DNA of 64,000 nucleotides from Promicromonospora sp. MEB111 (GTDB lineage: Bacteria > Actinomycetota > Actinomycetes > Actinomycetales > Cellulomonadaceae): positions 124,001-188,000 of the forward strand of contig NZ_JARVSD010000018.1 in NCBI RefSeq assembly GCF_030209445.1, read 5' to 3'. Shown piece after piece: positions 42,960-51,420 of the stretch. The position numbers and the translations under genes were made by a program. The notes under the pieces were generated by a model. The model searched no databases. It saw only the letters and a program-made list of their open reading frames with translations, and was not told where the DNA came from. Each line of letters begins with the position of its first letter. Positions within the stretch are counted from its first letter, which is position 1.

Positions 42960-43365
42960 CGCCGAGGTGGTCCTCGACCGCGGCGCGGATCACGTCCGGC
43001 ACCGGCACGGGTCGGCGCGCGGCCCGGTCCACGAAGACGTGCGTGAAGCTGCCCGTCGCGTACGCCTCGCTCCGGTCGGGCGCGCCCGCGCGCAGGATCG
43101 CCAGGTCCCAGGTGAGCGAGCTGCGCCCGAGGCGCCCGACGGCGACGTCGACCTCCAGCTCCTCGGGGAACGACGCCGGGGCGAGGAACTCGCACGAGGA
43201 GGCGCGGGCGAGCCCGATCACGGCGCCCGCCGGGTCCAGGTCGGTGTGCCTGATGAGCCAGGTGTTCACCGCCGTGTCCATGGCCTCGTAGTAGACGGTG
43301 TTGTTCATGTGCCCGTACTGGTCGTTGTCGTTCCAGCGCAGCGGGAAGGGGTGCCGATAGCCCAT
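42904..43365 (-). CDS. Hotdog acyl-CoA thioesterase (YbgC/4HBT-like)
   Basis: 153 residues from the ATG at 43365. The catalytic segment LRWNDNDQYGHMNNTVYYEAMDTAVNTW (Asp near 13 and HMNN) is the 4-hydroxybenzoyl-CoA thioesterase family signature. It hydrolyses acyl-CoA, probably to relieve CoA trapping. The last 13 residues are a Pro/Gly/Ala tail (PGPGPSAGPSARA) encoded antisense to the ligase C-terminus; a convergent 56-base overlap. It is divergent from the acyl-CoA dehydrogenase at 43458, with the 37-bp motif between. Confidence 0.85.
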   Translation of the reverse strand: MGYRHPFPLRWNDNDQYGHMNNTVYYEAMDTAVNTWLIRHTDLDPAGAVIGLARASSCEFLAPASFPEELEVDVAVGRLGRSSLTWDLAILRAGAPDRSEAYATGSFTHVFVDRAARRPVPVPDVIRAAVEDHLGVTPPEPGPGPSAGPSARA

Positions 43366-43396
43366 CGAGGCAGCGTAGCCCGGCCCCCAGGGGTCG

Positions 43397-43433
43397 GTGC
43401 AACATCTCCAAGAATGATGCATACTGGACATAC
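43397..43433. promoter_or_regulatory. 37-bp shared promoter/operator motif, copy 2
   Basis: Matches 30654-30690 at 29 of 37 positions with no gaps. GTGCAA (43397-43402) and CATACT (43420-43425) are 17 bases apart and would serve as -35 and -10 for the acyl-CoA dehydrogenase; the ribosome site GGAGGA is at 43449. The identical block AGAATGATGCATAC between and across the -10 may be the regulator's site. Confidence 0.65.
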
Positions 43434-43457
43434 AGATCGACGATGATCGGAGGACCG

Positions 43458-44657
43458 ATGACGCTCGCACCCGAGCCACCCGCCACGGACCTGCTGGAGG
43501 CGGACTTCTACGCGTTCCAGGACCTGCTCACCCCGGCCGAGCAGAAGAAGGCCCTGGCCGTCCGGGAGTTCATGGAGCGCGAGGTGCGCCCCATCGCGGA
43601 CGACTACTGGGAGCGCGCCGAGTGCCCCGTGCACCTGTTCAAGCCCTACGCGCAGCTCGGCACCATCGGGTCGGGCTGGGCCGAGACGCAGGGGGAGGAC
43701 ACCTCGGCCGTGTTCCGCGGCTGGGTGGGCATGGAGACGGCGCGCGTCGACTCCTCGTTCTGCACCTTCATCGGGGTCTCCGGCGGCCTGGCGATGACCT
43801 CGATCGGCCTCGGCGGCTCCGCCGAGCAGCGCGAGCAGTGGCTGCCGCCCATGGCGGCCGGCGACGTGATCGGCGCGTTCGGGCTCACCGAGCCCCTGGC
43901 CGGCTCCGACACCGCCAAGGGCCTGCGCACCACCGCCACCCGCACCGGCGACACCTGGGTGCTCGACGGCGCCAAGCGCTGGATCGGCAACGCCACGTTC
44001 GCCGACGTCGTGGTCATCTGGGCCAAGGACACCGCCGACGACCAGGTCAAGGGCTTCCTGGTGCGCAAGGGCACGCCCGGCTTCACCGCCACCAAGATCG
44101 AGCGCAAGCAGTCCCTGCGCATCGTGCAGAACGCCGACATCGTGCTCGACGGCGTCCGCGTCGACGAGGCCGACCGCCTGCAGCACATCAACAGCTTCCG
44201 CGACGTCGCCAAGGTGCTGCGCATCACCCGCGACGGCGTGTCCTGGCAGGCGCTGGGCACCATGATCGGCGCCTACGAGGCCGCCGTGGCCTACACCAGG
44301 CAGCGCGAGCAGTTCGGCAACCCCATCGCCAGCTACCAGCTCATCCAGGACAAGCTCGCCACGGCGTACGCGAACGTCACGGCGAGCTTCGCCATGTGCG
44401 TCCGCGTGGCACAGCTCCAGGACCGCGGCACCCAGACCGACGCCCACGCCGCGATGGCCAAGGCGTTCGTCACCACCCGCATGCGCGAGACCGTCGCGCT
44501 GTGCCGGGAGGCATGCGGCGGCAACGGGATCACACTGGATCACGGCGTGGCGCGGTTCTTCGCCGACGCCGAGGCGGTCTACACGTTCGAGGGGACCAAG
44601 GACATGAACCAGCTCATCGTGGGCCGCGCCATCACCGGCCACGCGGCGTTCGTCTGA
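43458..44657 (+). CDS. Acyl-CoA dehydrogenase (glutaryl-CoA/short-chain type)
   Basis: 399 residues from the ATG at 43458 with GGAGGA upstream. GAFGLTEPLAGSDTAKGLRTTATR and RWIGNATFADVVVIWAKD are the FAD/substrate motifs. The catalytic Glu is in VYTFEGTKDMNQLIVGRAITG (about 378), as in glutaryl-CoA and ACX4-type dehydrogenases. Unlike the dehydrogenase at 40051 it keeps the classic base, so it should do true alpha,beta-dehydrogenation of the saturated acyl-CoA. It opens the second part of the degradation cluster. Confidence 0.9.
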   Translation: MTLAPEPPATDLLEADFYAFQDLLTPAEQKKALAVREFMEREVRPIADDYWERAECPVHLFKPYAQLGTIGSGWAETQGEDTSAVFRGWVGMETARVDSSFCTFIGVSGGLAMTSIGLGGSAEQREQWLPPMAAGDVIGAFGLTEPLAGSDTAKGLRTTATRTGDTWVLDGAKRWIGNATFADVVVIWAKDTADDQVKGFLVRKGTPGFTATKIERKQSLRIVQNADIVLDGVRVDEADRLQHINSFRDVAKVLRITRDGVSWQALGTMIGAYEAAVAYTRQREQFGNPIASYQLIQDKLATAYANVTASFAMCVRVAQLQDRGTQTDAHAAMAKAFVTTRMRETVALCREACGGNGITLDHGVARFFADAEAVYTFEGTKDMNQLIVGRAITGHAAFV

Positions 44658-44700
44658 GGGCGCCGCCCACCTGGCTCACCACTGGCTCAAGGAGGAGCAC

Positions 44701-45924
44701 ATGACCGAGGCCTACATCGTGGCCACCGCGCGCTCGCCCATCGGGCGCGCGCACAAGGGGTCGCTGAAGGACGTGCGCCCCGACGACCTCGCCGCCGAGA
44801 TGGTGCGCGCCGCCGTCGGGCAGGTGCCGGGGCTGGACCCGGCGCGGATCGACGACCTGCTGCTGGGCTGCGGCCTGCCGGGCGGCAAGCAGGGCATGAA
44901 CCTGGCGCGCATCGTCGCGGTGCTGTGCGGCTGGGACACCGTGCCCGGCGCGACCGTCACGCGCTACTGCAGCTCCAGCCTGCAGACCACGCGCATGGCG
45001 TTCCACGCGATCAAGGCGGGTGAGGGCGACGTCTTCGTCTCCGCGGGCGTGGAGTCCGTCAGCTCGTTCGCGACCGGGTCGAGCGACTACATCCCGGGCG
45101 TGGACCTGCACAACCCCGTCTTCGCAGACGCCCTGGCCCGCACCGAGAAGCGCGCCGGGGCCGGCACCGGCCTGTGGACCGACCCGCGGCTGGAGGGCGT
45201 GCTGCCCGACGCGTACATCTCGATGGGGCAGACGGCGGAGAACGTCGCCGCCCTGCGCGGCATCACGCGCGCCGAGCAGGACGAGTTCGCCGCCCGCAGC
45301 CAGCAGCGTGCGCAGGCCGCCGTCGCGGCCGGCTTCTGGGCCCGGGACATCACGCCCGTCACCCTGCCCGACGGCACGGTCGTGTCCGCCGACGACGGCC
45401 CGCGGCCGGGCACCACCGTGGAGAAGCTCGCGACGCTGGAGCCGGTGTTCCGCCCCGACGGCAGCGTCACCGCGGGCAACGCCTGCCCGCTGAACGACGG
45501 CGCCGCCGCGGTCGTCGTCGTCTCCGGCCGGGTCGTCGACGAGCTCGGCCTGACGCCGCTGGCCCGCATCGTGTCCACCGGGGTCAGCGGGCTGTCCCCG
45601 GAGATCATGGGGCTCGGCCCCGTCGACGCCAGCCGGCAGGCGCTGCGCCGCGCGGGGCTCACGGTCGACGACATGGACCTCGTGGAGATCAACGAGGCGT
45701 TCGCCGCGCAGGTGGTCCCGTCGGCGCGCGAGCTCGGCGTGGACGAGGAGCGGCTGAACGTCAACGGCGGCGCCATCGCCGTGGGCCACCCGTTCGGGAT
45801 GACCGGGGCGCGCATCACCTCCACCCTGATCAACGCGCTCGCGGACACCGGCGGCCAGTACGGTCTGGAGACGATGTGCGTGGGCGGCGGGCAGGGCATG
45901 GCGATGGTGCTGGAGAAGCTCTGA
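44701..45924 (+). CDS. Thiolase (acetyl-CoA C-acyltransferase)
   Basis: 407 residues. Nucleophile Cys90 in VTRYCSSSLQTTRMAFHAI, the second-site His in NGGAIAVGHPFGMTGAR (about 363), and Cys in MCVGGGQGMAMVLEKL (about 393). Cleaves 3-oxoacyl-CoA with CoA to release acetyl-CoA or propionyl-CoA. GGAGGAG 7 bases upstream of the ATG at 44701. Downstream of the acyl-CoA dehydrogenase and before the zinc ADH: a normal beta-oxidation order. Confidence 0.94.
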   Translation: MTEAYIVATARSPIGRAHKGSLKDVRPDDLAAEMVRAAVGQVPGLDPARIDDLLLGCGLPGGKQGMNLARIVAVLCGWDTVPGATVTRYCSSSLQTTRMAFHAIKAGEGDVFVSAGVESVSSFATGSSDYIPGVDLHNPVFADALARTEKRAGAGTGLWTDPRLEGVLPDAYISMGQTAENVAALRGITRAEQDEFAARSQQRAQAAVAAGFWARDITPVTLPDGTVVSADDGPRPGTTVEKLATLEPVFRPDGSVTAGNACPLNDGAAAVVVVSGRVVDELGLTPLARIVSTGVSGLSPEIMGLGPVDASRQALRRAGLTVDDMDLVEINEAFAAQVVPSARELGVDEERLNVNGGAIAVGHPFGMTGARITSTLINALADTGGQYGLETMCVGGGQGMAMVLEKL

Positions 45925-45935
45925 AGGGAGCAGGC

Positions 45936-47054
45936 GTGCGGATCACCGGTGCGGTGCTGGAGCGCTGCGGCGCGCCCGCGCCCTATGCGGAGTCCAGGCC
46001 GGTCACGGTCGGGCCGCTGGAGCTCGACCCGCCGGGTGACGGCGAGGTGCTGGTGCGCATCGAGGCCGCGGGGCTGTGCCACTCCGACCTGTCGGTCGTG
46101 GACGGCAACCGGGCTCGGCCGGTGCCGATGCTGCTCGGCCACGAGGCCGCCGGCGTCGTGGAGGCGACCGGCCCCGGCGCGCGCCTCGCCGTCGGGCAGC
46201 GGGTGGTCATGACGTTCCTGCCGCGCTGCGGGCAGTGCGCGCAGTGCGCCACCGACGGACGGCTGCCCTGCGCGGTGGGGTCGGCGGCCAACGCGGCCGG
46301 GACGCTCGTGGGCGGCGGGCGCCGGCTGCGCCGGGCTGTCCCGGCCGGGTCCGGCGAGGCCCAGGAGGTGCACCACCACCTCGGCGTGAGCGCGTTCGCG
46401 AGCCACGCCGTGGTCTCCGAGACCTCCGTGGTGCCCGTGGACCACGACGTCCCGCCCGACATCGCGGCCCTGCTCGGCTGCGCGGTGCTGACCGGCGGCG
46501 GCGCCGTCGTCAACGCGGGCCGCCCCGCCCCGGGCGACCGGGTGGCCGTCGTGGGGCTCGGGGGTGTGGGCATGGCGGCGCTCCTGGTGGCCGTGGCGCT
46601 CGGGCACGAGGTCGTGGGCGTCGACGCCGTGCCTGCCAAGCTCGACCTGGCGCGCGAGCTGGGCGCGACCCTCGCGGTCGGGCCGCAGGAGGCCGCCGAC
46701 CAGGGGCTGCGCGCTCCCGTGGTGATCGAGGCGGCGGGCTCGGCCCGCGCGTTCGAGACGGCCTACGCCGTCACGGCCCCGGGCGGCACCACCGTCACGG
46801 TGGGGCTGCCCCATCCCGACGCGCGGGCGAGCATCTCGCCGCTCAGCCTCACCGCCGAGGCCCGCACCGTGGTGGGCTCCTACCTCGGCTCGGCCGTGCC
46901 GAGCCGCGACATTCCGCGCTACGTCGAGCTGTGGCGCGCCGGGCGGCTGCCCCTGGAGCGCCTGGTGTCCGACCGCATCACCCTGGACGACCTGCCCGCC
47001 GCGCTGGACCGCCTCGCCTCCGGCGCGGCGCTGCGGCAGCTCGTGATGTTCTGA
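45936..47054 (+). CDS. Zinc-dependent alcohol dehydrogenase (MDR)
   Basis: 372 residues from the GTG at 45936. The catalytic zinc site is AGLCHSDLSVVDG plus LLGHEAAGVV, the structural zinc site is CGQCAQCATDGRLPC (four Cys), and the Rossmann loop is VVGLGGVGMAALLVAV. It resembles class III/aryl-alcohol type ADHs. It could oxidise an omega- or 4-hydroxy group or an alcohol precursor of the acid substrate. Located 11 bases after the thiolase. Confidence 0.9.
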   Translation: MRITGAVLERCGAPAPYAESRPVTVGPLELDPPGDGEVLVRIEAAGLCHSDLSVVDGNRARPVPMLLGHEAAGVVEATGPGARLAVGQRVVMTFLPRCGQCAQCATDGRLPCAVGSAANAAGTLVGGGRRLRRAVPAGSGEAQEVHHHLGVSAFASHAVVSETSVVPVDHDVPPDIAALLGCAVLTGGGAVVNAGRPAPGDRVAVVGLGGVGMAALLVAVALGHEVVGVDAVPAKLDLARELGATLAVGPQEAADQGLRAPVVIEAAGSARAFETAYAVTAPGGTTVTVGLPHPDARASISPLSLTAEARTVVGSYLGSAVPSRDIPRYVELWRAGRLPLERLVSDRITLDDLPAALDRLASGAALRQLVMF

Positions 47055-47087
47055 CCTGAGAAGTTCACGCAACGAGAGGAAACCCTG

Positions 47088-47837
47088 ATGACTCGTACAG
47101 CCATCGTCACCGGAGCGGCCCGCGGCATCGGCGCCGCGACGGCCCGCCGGCTCGCGCAGGACGGCTTCGCCGTCGCCGTCCTGGACCTCCTGGAGGACCA
47201 GGCGAAGACCACCGCGGAGGCCATCGTGGCGGACGGCGGGCGCGCGCTCGCCGTCGGCGTCGACGTCGCCGACGAGGACTCGGTCGCCGCCGCCGTCGCC
47301 CGTGTCACCGCCGAGCTGGGCGCGCCCACCGTGCTGGTGAACAACGCCGGGATCCTGCGCGACAACCTGCTGTTCAAGATGTCGGTGGGCGACTGGGACG
47401 CGGTGCTGGGCGTGCACCTGCGGGGCGCGTTCCTGATGACGCGGGCCGTGCAGGCGCACATGGTGGAGGCGAAGTACGGCCGCATCGTGAACCTGTCCTC
47501 GACGTCGGCGCTCGGCAACCGCGGCCAGGCCAACTACTCGGCGGCCAAGGCGGGCATGCAGGGCTTCACCAAGACCCTGGCGATCGAGCTCGGCAAGTTC
47601 GGCGTCACGGCGAACGCCGTGGCGCCGGGCGTGATCGAGACCGACATGATCCGGGAGACTGCCGAGCGCATCGGGGTGTCCCTGTCCGACTACCTGAGCG
47701 TGGCCGCCAAGGACGTCCCCGTGGGCCGCGTGGGCCAGCCCGAGGACATCGCGAACGCCGTGTCGTTCTTCTGCGCCGAGCAGTCGGGGTTCGTCTCGGG
47801 CCAGGTGCTGTACGTGGCGGGTGGGCCCAAGGCATGA
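47088..47837 (+). CDS. SDR, 3-hydroxyacyl-CoA dehydrogenase/FabG-like
   Basis: 249 residues. TGAARGIGAATARRL at about 7-21, VNNAGILRDNLLFKMSVGDWD, active site NYSAAKAGMQGFTKTLAIELG (Tyr near 152) and end SGQVLYVAGGPKA. The NAGILRD motif is typical of FabG/PhaB-like enzymes. In this operon it probably interconverts 3-hydroxyacyl- and 3-oxoacyl-CoA ahead of the thiolase. Overlaps the MaoC gene (ATGA). Confidence 0.88.
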   Translation: MTRTAIVTGAARGIGAATARRLAQDGFAVAVLDLLEDQAKTTAEAIVADGGRALAVGVDVADEDSVAAAVARVTAELGAPTVLVNNAGILRDNLLFKMSVGDWDAVLGVHLRGAFLMTRAVQAHMVEAKYGRIVNLSSTSALGNRGQANYSAAKAGMQGFTKTLAIELGKFGVTANAVAPGVIETDMIRETAERIGVSLSDYLSVAAKDVPVGRVGQPEDIANAVSFFCAEQSGFVSGQVLYVAGGPKA

Positions 47838-48310
47838 GCACCGGCGTGGACGGCGTCATCGCCGTCGACTCACCGGCCGACCTCGCCGACGCCGTGGGCC
47901 GGACCGCCACGGGCGAGTGGTTCGAGGTCACGCAGGAGCGGATCGCCGCCTTCGCCGACGCGACCGAGGACCACCAGTGGATCCACCTCGACGCCGAGCG
48001 GGCGGCCGCCGGGCCGTTCGGCTCCACGATCGCGCACGGCTACCTCACCCTGTCGCTGCTGCCGCACCTGGCGTCCTCGCTCGTCGAGGTGGGCGGCGTC
48101 GCCATGGTGATGAACTACGGCATGGACCGGCTGCGGTTCCTCAGCCCGGTGCCCTCGGGCGCGCGGGTGCGGGCCGTCACCGAGATCCTCTCGGCCGAGC
48201 CGGCGGCGGCCGGCGTGCGGCTCGCCTCGAAGGTCACCGTCGAGATCGAGGGGGCCGAGAAGCCGGCCCTGGTCGCGCACACCCTGTCGCTCTACGTGCT
48301 GGAGACCTGA
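47834..48310 (+). CDS. MaoC-like enoyl-CoA hydratase
   Basis: 158 residues, single hotdog. The hydratase-2 motif is AFADATEDHQWIHLDAERA (Asp and His pair at about 50-56) followed by GPFGSTIAHGYLTLSLLP, the standard R-specific enoyl-CoA hydratase/nodulation-protein N signature. Adds water to 2-enoyl-CoA, filling the hydratase step missing elsewhere in the cluster. Last gene of the catabolic operon; a perfect 25-bp hairpin follows 54 bases downstream. Confidence 0.92.
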   Translation: MSTGVDGVIAVDSPADLADAVGRTATGEWFEVTQERIAAFADATEDHQWIHLDAERAAAGPFGSTIAHGYLTLSLLPHLASSLVEVGGVAMVMNYGMDRLRFLSPVPSGARVRAVTEILSAEPAAAGVRLASKVTVEIEGAEKPALVAHTLSLYVLET

Positions 48311-48363
48311 GGGCTCCTGCGGCCCGGCCGAGCGCTGGGCTGTTGCGACACGACATCTGTTGC

Positions 48364-48416
48364 GGAACGACACGAGGTACCGATCCCGGTTCGGGATCGG
48401 TACCTCGTGTCGTTCC
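48364..48416. repeat. Perfect 25-bp-arm hairpin between catabolic and SOS operons
   Basis: Arms 48364-48388 and 48392-48416 are perfectly complementary (GGAACGACACGAGGTACCGA onward) with a 3-base loop GTT. It may terminate the catabolic operon, but it lacks a T-tract and is far longer than normal terminators. CGACACGA also occurs just upstream at 48346-48353. Its sequence differs from palindrome families 1 and 2, so it may be the only copy here of a third family. Confidence 0.85.
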
Positions 48417-48491
48417 GGTCAGATGCTCTTGACCGAACTGTTCGGCACAGCCCGACCTGTCGAGCCCGCCGCAGTGTTGCGAACAGATGGT

Positions 48492-48545
48492 TTGACAGGT
48501 GCGCCGCGGAGCGATGTACTGGTGTTCTATCGAACATGTGTTCGC
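48492..48545 (+). promoter_or_regulatory. SOS promoter with LexA box for imuA
   Basis: TTGACA at 48492-48497 and TGTACT at 48515-48520 are spaced by 17. The actinobacterial LexA box TCGAACATGTGTTCGC at 48530-48545 lies over the expected start site and matches TCGAAC-N4-GTTCGA except for the last base. A weaker copy, CGAACAGATGGTTTG, is at 48480-48494. Clear DNA-damage control of the imuA-imuB-dnaE2 operon. Confidence 0.88.
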
Positions 48546-48595
48546 AAGTGCTCCACCACCGGTCTCTCGCCGGCAGGCACCATCGCTGGAGGGAC

Positions 48596-49717
48596 ATGAC
48601 CGTCGTAACCATCTCCTCGAAGGCCGGGACCGACGCCAGGCAAGCCGGCACCGCCGACACCGTCACGAAGCACGCGCAGGCGCTCGCGGCGCTGCGGCAC
48701 GCCGAGGCGCGCACCGGCGTGCGCAAGCAGGCCACGGCCGCGCGGACCGCCGTCCAGACCGTCCGCGCCGAGCAGCCCGGCGAGCCGCGGCGGGTGCAGG
48801 TCCGGGCGCTGCGGGGCGGGCTCTCGACCGAGCCCGCGTCCGCGGTGGGCGACCGGTCCGCGGCGAGCCCCGCGCCGTCGTCGGGCAGCCGGGTGAGCGG
48901 AGCCGCCGGACCGGGTGAGGGCGCGCGCGTGCTGCCCGTGCACCCGCACCTCGCGACCCTCCTGCCCGACGGCGGCCTGCGGGCCGGGACCACCGTCGCG
49001 GTCCGGGGCTCGACGTCGCTGCTGCTCACGCTGCTCGCCGAGGCGTCCCGCGACGGGGCCTGGACGGTGCTGGTCGGGTACCCGGCCGCCGGGATGGCCG
49101 CCGCGGCCGACGCCGGGTGCGACCTGACCCGCACCCTGGTGGTCCCGCTGCCGGCCGGGTCGGGGGTGGACGCGCCCGCCGTGCTCGCCGCGCTGATCGA
49201 CGGCATGGACGTGGTGGTGGTCGGGCCGGAGGTGGCGCTGCTGGACCAGGACCGCCGCCGGCTGTCGGCCCGCGCCCGGGAACGAGGAACCGTGCTGGTC
49301 CCCACCGCCCCGTTGAGTGCTGGATATTCGCCCCTCCAACGGCCCTCGACGGGGCGAATGTCCAGCACTCAACGGGACGCGGGGGACTGGGCGGGCGCCC
49401 ACGTGGTGCTCGAGGCCACGGGAGGAGCCTGGTCGGGGGTCGACGGCGGGGTGGGCTGGCTGCGACGTCGGACCCTGCGGGTGCGGCGCACCGGGCGGGG
49501 GAGCGCGGCGCGTCCGGTGCACCTGGACGTGGAGGTGCCGGTGTGCCGGACGGGCCCGGGCGGCCTGGCCGGGGTGCGCGACGGTATCGAGAATCCGGGC
49601 GGTGCCGAGATGCCCGCCGGTGCCGAGATGCCGGACGTCGTCGGGATGGTCGCCGGGGACGCCGAGGCGCCGGACGAGGCCGTCGAGAGCCGGCCGCCGC
49701 TGGAGCTGGTGGGATGA
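48596..49717 (+). CDS. imuA: ImuA-like RecA-fold mutasome protein
   Basis: 373 residues from the ATG at 48596 (GGAGGGAC upstream). The N-terminal 90 residues are Ala/Arg-rich; then comes a RecA-like core (LLPDGGLRAGTTVAVRGSTSLLLTLLAEASRDGAWTVLVGYPAAGM) with a degenerate P-loop. After TVLVPT the frame crosses a family 1 palindrome, giving about 23 extra residues (APLSAGYSPLQRPSTG and on) before the conserved GDWAGAHVVLEATGGAWSG. ImuA recruits ImuB and DnaE2 for SOS mutagenesis. Overlaps imuB by 4 bases. A functional effect of the insert is untested. Confidence 0.85.
   Translation: MTVVTISSKAGTDARQAGTADTVTKHAQALAALRHAEARTGVRKQATAARTAVQTVRAEQPGEPRRVQVRALRGGLSTEPASAVGDRSAASPAPSSGSRVSGAAGPGEGARVLPVHPHLATLLPDGGLRAGTTVAVRGSTSLLLTLLAEASRDGAWTVLVGYPAAGMAAAADAGCDLTRTLVVPLPAGSGVDAPAVLAALIDGMDVVVVGPEVALLDQDRRRLSARARERGTVLVPTAPLSAGYSPLQRPSTGRMSSTQRDAGDWAGAHVVLEATGGAWSGVDGGVGWLRRRTLRVRRTGRGSAARPVHLDVEVPVCRTGPGGLAGVRDGIENPGGAEMPAGAEMPDVVGMVAGDAEAPDEAVESRPPLELVG
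49309..49376. repeat. Palindromic element, family 1, copy B (inside imuA)
   Basis: 26-base arms at 49309-49334 and 49351-49376 differ at a single T/C position and carry CCGTTGAGTGCTGGATATTC like copies at 2691 and 59053. The 16-base loop differs from theirs. The 68-bp element lies within the imuA reading frame and keeps it open, adding about 23 codons where relatives have none. It behaves like an in-frame palindromic insertion. Confidence 0.88.
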
Positions 49718-51420
49718 CGGCGTCCGGGGCCGCGACCCGCACCGCCTGCCTCTGGGTGCCCGACTGGCCGGTCGTCGCCGCCCTGGTCGTCGCCGGCCTG
49801 GGCCCCGAGGTGCCCGCCGCCGTCACGGGCGGTCCCGGCGGGCGGATCGTCGCGGTGTCCGCCCCCGCGCGCAGCGCCGGGGTGCGCCGCGGCATGCGCC
49901 GTCGCGAGGCCCAGGGGCGCTGCCCCGACCTGCAGCTCTGGACCGCCGACGACGCCCGCGACGCCCGCGAGTTCGAACCCGTCGCCGTGGCCGCCGAGAC
50001 CGTGGTCTCCGGGCTGGAGATCGCCCGCCCGGGACTGCTCCTGCTGCCGTCGGGCGGCGCGGCCCGCTACCACGGCTCCGAGCACGACCTGGCGCGCGAG
50101 CTGACCGAGCAGGTCGCCGTCCGCACCGGCCACGAGTGCCAGGTCGGGGTTGCGGACGGTTTCCTGGCCGCCGTCCTGGCCGCGCGGGACGACGCCGTCG
50201 TGCCGCCGGGGGACTCCCGGGACTACCTCGCGCCCCGTCCCGCCGCGGTGCTCGTGCACGCCCGGCCCGCCGACCGGGCGCTGACCGAGCTGGTCGACCT
50301 GTGGCGCCGCCTCGGCGTGCGCACGCTCGCGGACCTGGCCGCCCTGCCCGACGCCGCCGTTGCCGCCCGGTTCGGCGACCTCGGCGTCTGGGCGCAGCGC
50401 CTCGCCCGCGGGCAGGACGTGCGCCCGCCCGCCCGGCGCCGGCTCGTCGAGGACCTGACCGTCACCGAGGAGCTGGACCCGCCGGCGCACCGGGTCGACG
50501 TCGCGACCTTCGCCGCCCGCCGCCTGGCCGAGCGACTGCACGACGACCTGCACCGGCGCGGCCTGGCGTGCGGCCGGCTGCGGATCACGGCGCGCGCCGT
50601 CGACCCGGTCACGGGCGAGGCCCGCACCCTGGAGCGGCTGTGGCGCACCGACGACACCCTCGGCGGGCTGTCGGCCGCCCGGATCACCGACCGCGTGCGC
50701 TGGCAGCTCGAGGGCTGGCTCACGGCGTCGTCCCTCGGGCAGGGCGAGCAGCCCGCCCCGATCGCGGGCCTGAGCCTGGCCGCCGAGGAGGTCGCCCCCG
50801 CCGGGGCCCTGCAGCCGCGCCTCTGGGGGCCTGGTGCGGGCGAGGACCTGCGCGCCCGCCGCGCCGTCGAGCGTGTGCAGGCCCTGCTCGGCGGCGACGC
50901 CGTGCTCACCGTGCGGCTCCAGGGTGGGCGCGACCCCCGCGACCGCGTGCAGCTCGTGCCCTACGGCGAGCAGGTCCCGCCCGAGCGCGACCCCGACCGG
51001 CCCTGGCCCGGCGCCCTCCCGCCCCCGGCGCCGTCGGTCGTGCTGCCCGAGCCCGTGCCCGCGCACGTGCTCGACGCCGACGGGCGGCCCGTCGTCGTCG
51101 GCGTGCGGCTGGCGGTCAGCGGCGAACCGGCCCGCGTGGTGGTGCCGGAGGAGGCGGCGGGCGGCGGCTCGGACGGTGCGGACGGCGGTGCGTCCGGCGG
51201 CGCGGACGACGACGGCGCGTGGGCCGGTCTCGACGCCGCCGTCGTCGACTGGGCCGGACCCTGGCCGGTCGCCGAACGGTGGTGGACGTCCCGGGGCAAG
51301 CGCCGCGTGTTCCTCCAGGTGGTGGTCGACGGCCCCGCCGGACGGCCGGGGGAGCTCACGCTCGGCCTGCTGCTGTCGTCGGCGGCGGGGGCCTGGTCCC
51401 TGGAGGCCCTCTATGACTGA
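49714..51420 (+). CDS. imuB: ImuB, inactive Y-family polymerase
   Basis: 568 residues of Y-family fold lacking the catalytic acids: the first motif is CLWVPDWPVVAAL instead of DxD and the second is SGLEIARPGLLLLPSGG with no DE pair. ALTELVDLWRRLGVRTLADLAALP forms the helix-hairpin region. The C-terminal 150 residues are extended with a low-complexity linker (GGGSDGADGGASGGADDDG) and end with AGAWSLEALYD. ImuB bridges the beta clamp to ImuA and DnaE2 and does not synthesise DNA itself. Overlaps dnaE2 by 8 bases. Confidence 0.92.
   Translation: MTASGAATRTACLWVPDWPVVAALVVAGLGPEVPAAVTGGPGGRIVAVSAPARSAGVRRGMRRREAQGRCPDLQLWTADDARDAREFEPVAVAAETVVSGLEIARPGLLLLPSGGAARYHGSEHDLARELTEQVAVRTGHECQVGVADGFLAAVLAARDDAVVPPGDSRDYLAPRPAAVLVHARPADRALTELVDLWRRLGVRTLADLAALPDAAVAARFGDLGVWAQRLARGQDVRPPARRRLVEDLTVTEELDPPAHRVDVATFAARRLAERLHDDLHRRGLACGRLRITARAVDPVTGEARTLERLWRTDDTLGGLSAARITDRVRWQLEGWLTASSLGQGEQPAPIAGLSLAAEEVAPAGALQPRLWGPGAGEDLRARRAVERVQALLGGDAVLTVRLQGGRDPRDRVQLVPYGEQVPPERDPDRPWPGALPPPAPSVVLPEPVPAHVLDADGRPVVVGVRLAVSGEPARVVVPEEAAGGGSDGADGGASGGADDDGAWAGLDAAVVDWAGPWPVAERWWTSRGKRRVFLQVVVDGPAGRPGELTLGLLLSSAAGAWSLEALYD

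Noticed and set aside
49714-51420. Active Y-family polymerase
   Set aside because: Both catalytic motifs lack their acidic residues, and the gene order fits ImuB.
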